Source: Inquilinus sp. (GTDB lineage Bacteria; Pseudomonadota; Alphaproteobacteria; DSM-16000; Inquilinaceae). From it: 5,843 nucleotides of DNA. The DNA lies in contig JABDIP010000231.1 in the NCBI GenBank assembly GCA_013003675.1, positions 1 to 5,843 on the forward strand, read 5' to 3'. Below, one piece after another: positions 5,747 through 5,843 of the stretch (position 1 is its first letter; each line of letters starts with the position of its first letter). The translations under genes were made by a program, and so were the position numbers. The notes under the pieces are model-generated. The model made no database searches. It was not told where the DNA came from and saw nothing but the letters and a program-made list of their open reading frames with translations.

Positions 5747-5843
5747 AACTTGAGAGTTTGATCCTGGCTCAGAACGAACGCTGGCGGCAGGCCTAACACA
5801 TGCAAGTCGAACGAGCCCTTCGGGGCGAGTGGCGCACGGGTGA
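5747..5843 (+). rRNA. rrs: 16S ribosomal RNA, 5' end (partial)
   Basis: Small-subunit rRNA; only about the first 97 nucleotides are inside the window. The start AACTTGAGAGTTTGATCC matches the usual alphaproteobacterial 5' end, and the universal AGAGTTTGATCCTGGCTCAG block is at 5753-5772. It is followed by the conserved GAACGAACGCTGGCGGCAGGC and CACATGCAAGTCGAAC segments. The V1 hairpin is short, GCCC-TTCG-GGGC (5815-5826), as in Alphaproteobacteria, and the window ends in the conserved GGCGCACGGGTGA. The mature 5' end is placed by similarity and may be off by one or two bases. Confidence 0.98.

Noticed and set aside
5458..5748. 96-codon plus-strand frame ending at the 16S start
   Set aside because: Starts at TTG and lies wholly in the G+T-rich rRNA leader; its Gly/Arg/Phe/Val-rich composition follows from that skew.

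Overview
The window looks like a chromosomal segment of a very GC-rich alphaproteobacterium. The last 97 bases are the 5' end of a 16S rRNA gene with an alphaproteobacterial sequence and a short V1 hairpin closed by a TTCG loop. A Rhodospirillales-type organism is my best guess, but genus cannot be read from so little 16S. Nothing suggests a plasmid, phage or recently acquired island; GC-rich third positions are similar across the genes.

Layout. (1) Bases 2-2600, plus strand: a three-gene ABC importer operon of the nitrate/sulfonate/taurine/pyrimidine-precursor class (SsuABC/TauABC/ThiXYZ-like). The order is periplasmic binding protein (5' end cut by the window edge), cytoplasmic ATPase, inner-membrane permease. 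ATPase and permease overlap by 8 bases. No substrate-processing enzyme is present, so the substrate cannot be assigned. (2) Bases 2601-2808: a short tail-to-tail gap holding a CGTCATTGCGAG-type palindromic intergenic repeat, a 12-bp perfect palindrome and a pair of GTCCCGCGT direct repeats. (3) Bases 2809-5088, minus strand: a large secreted M23 (LytM/MepM-like) peptidoglycan endopeptidase with three copies of the N-terminal LysM-like module. I place its start at a GTG with a good ribosome binding site, not at the farther upstream TTG. (4) Bases 5089-5746: a 658-base divergent regulatory region. Next to the peptidase are two abutting perfect palindromes and a TTGACA box facing the peptidase. 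Farther right are an AT-rich block and a strong rRNA promoter (TTGACA-18-TATACA), followed by a leader of about 350 bases. (5) Bases 5747-5843: start of 16S rRNA, running off the window.

How it fits together. The importer and the peptidase converge and look functionally unrelated. The peptidase and rRNA operon diverge, placing a cell-wall-growth enzyme beside the main growth-rate-controlled promoter; any co-regulation is inference. I found no convincing new defence, mobile or biosynthetic system. The most interesting unexplained structures are the G+T-rich rRNA leader with a degenerate internal duplication, the palindrome cluster at the peptidase promoter, and the triplicated LysM-like modules.
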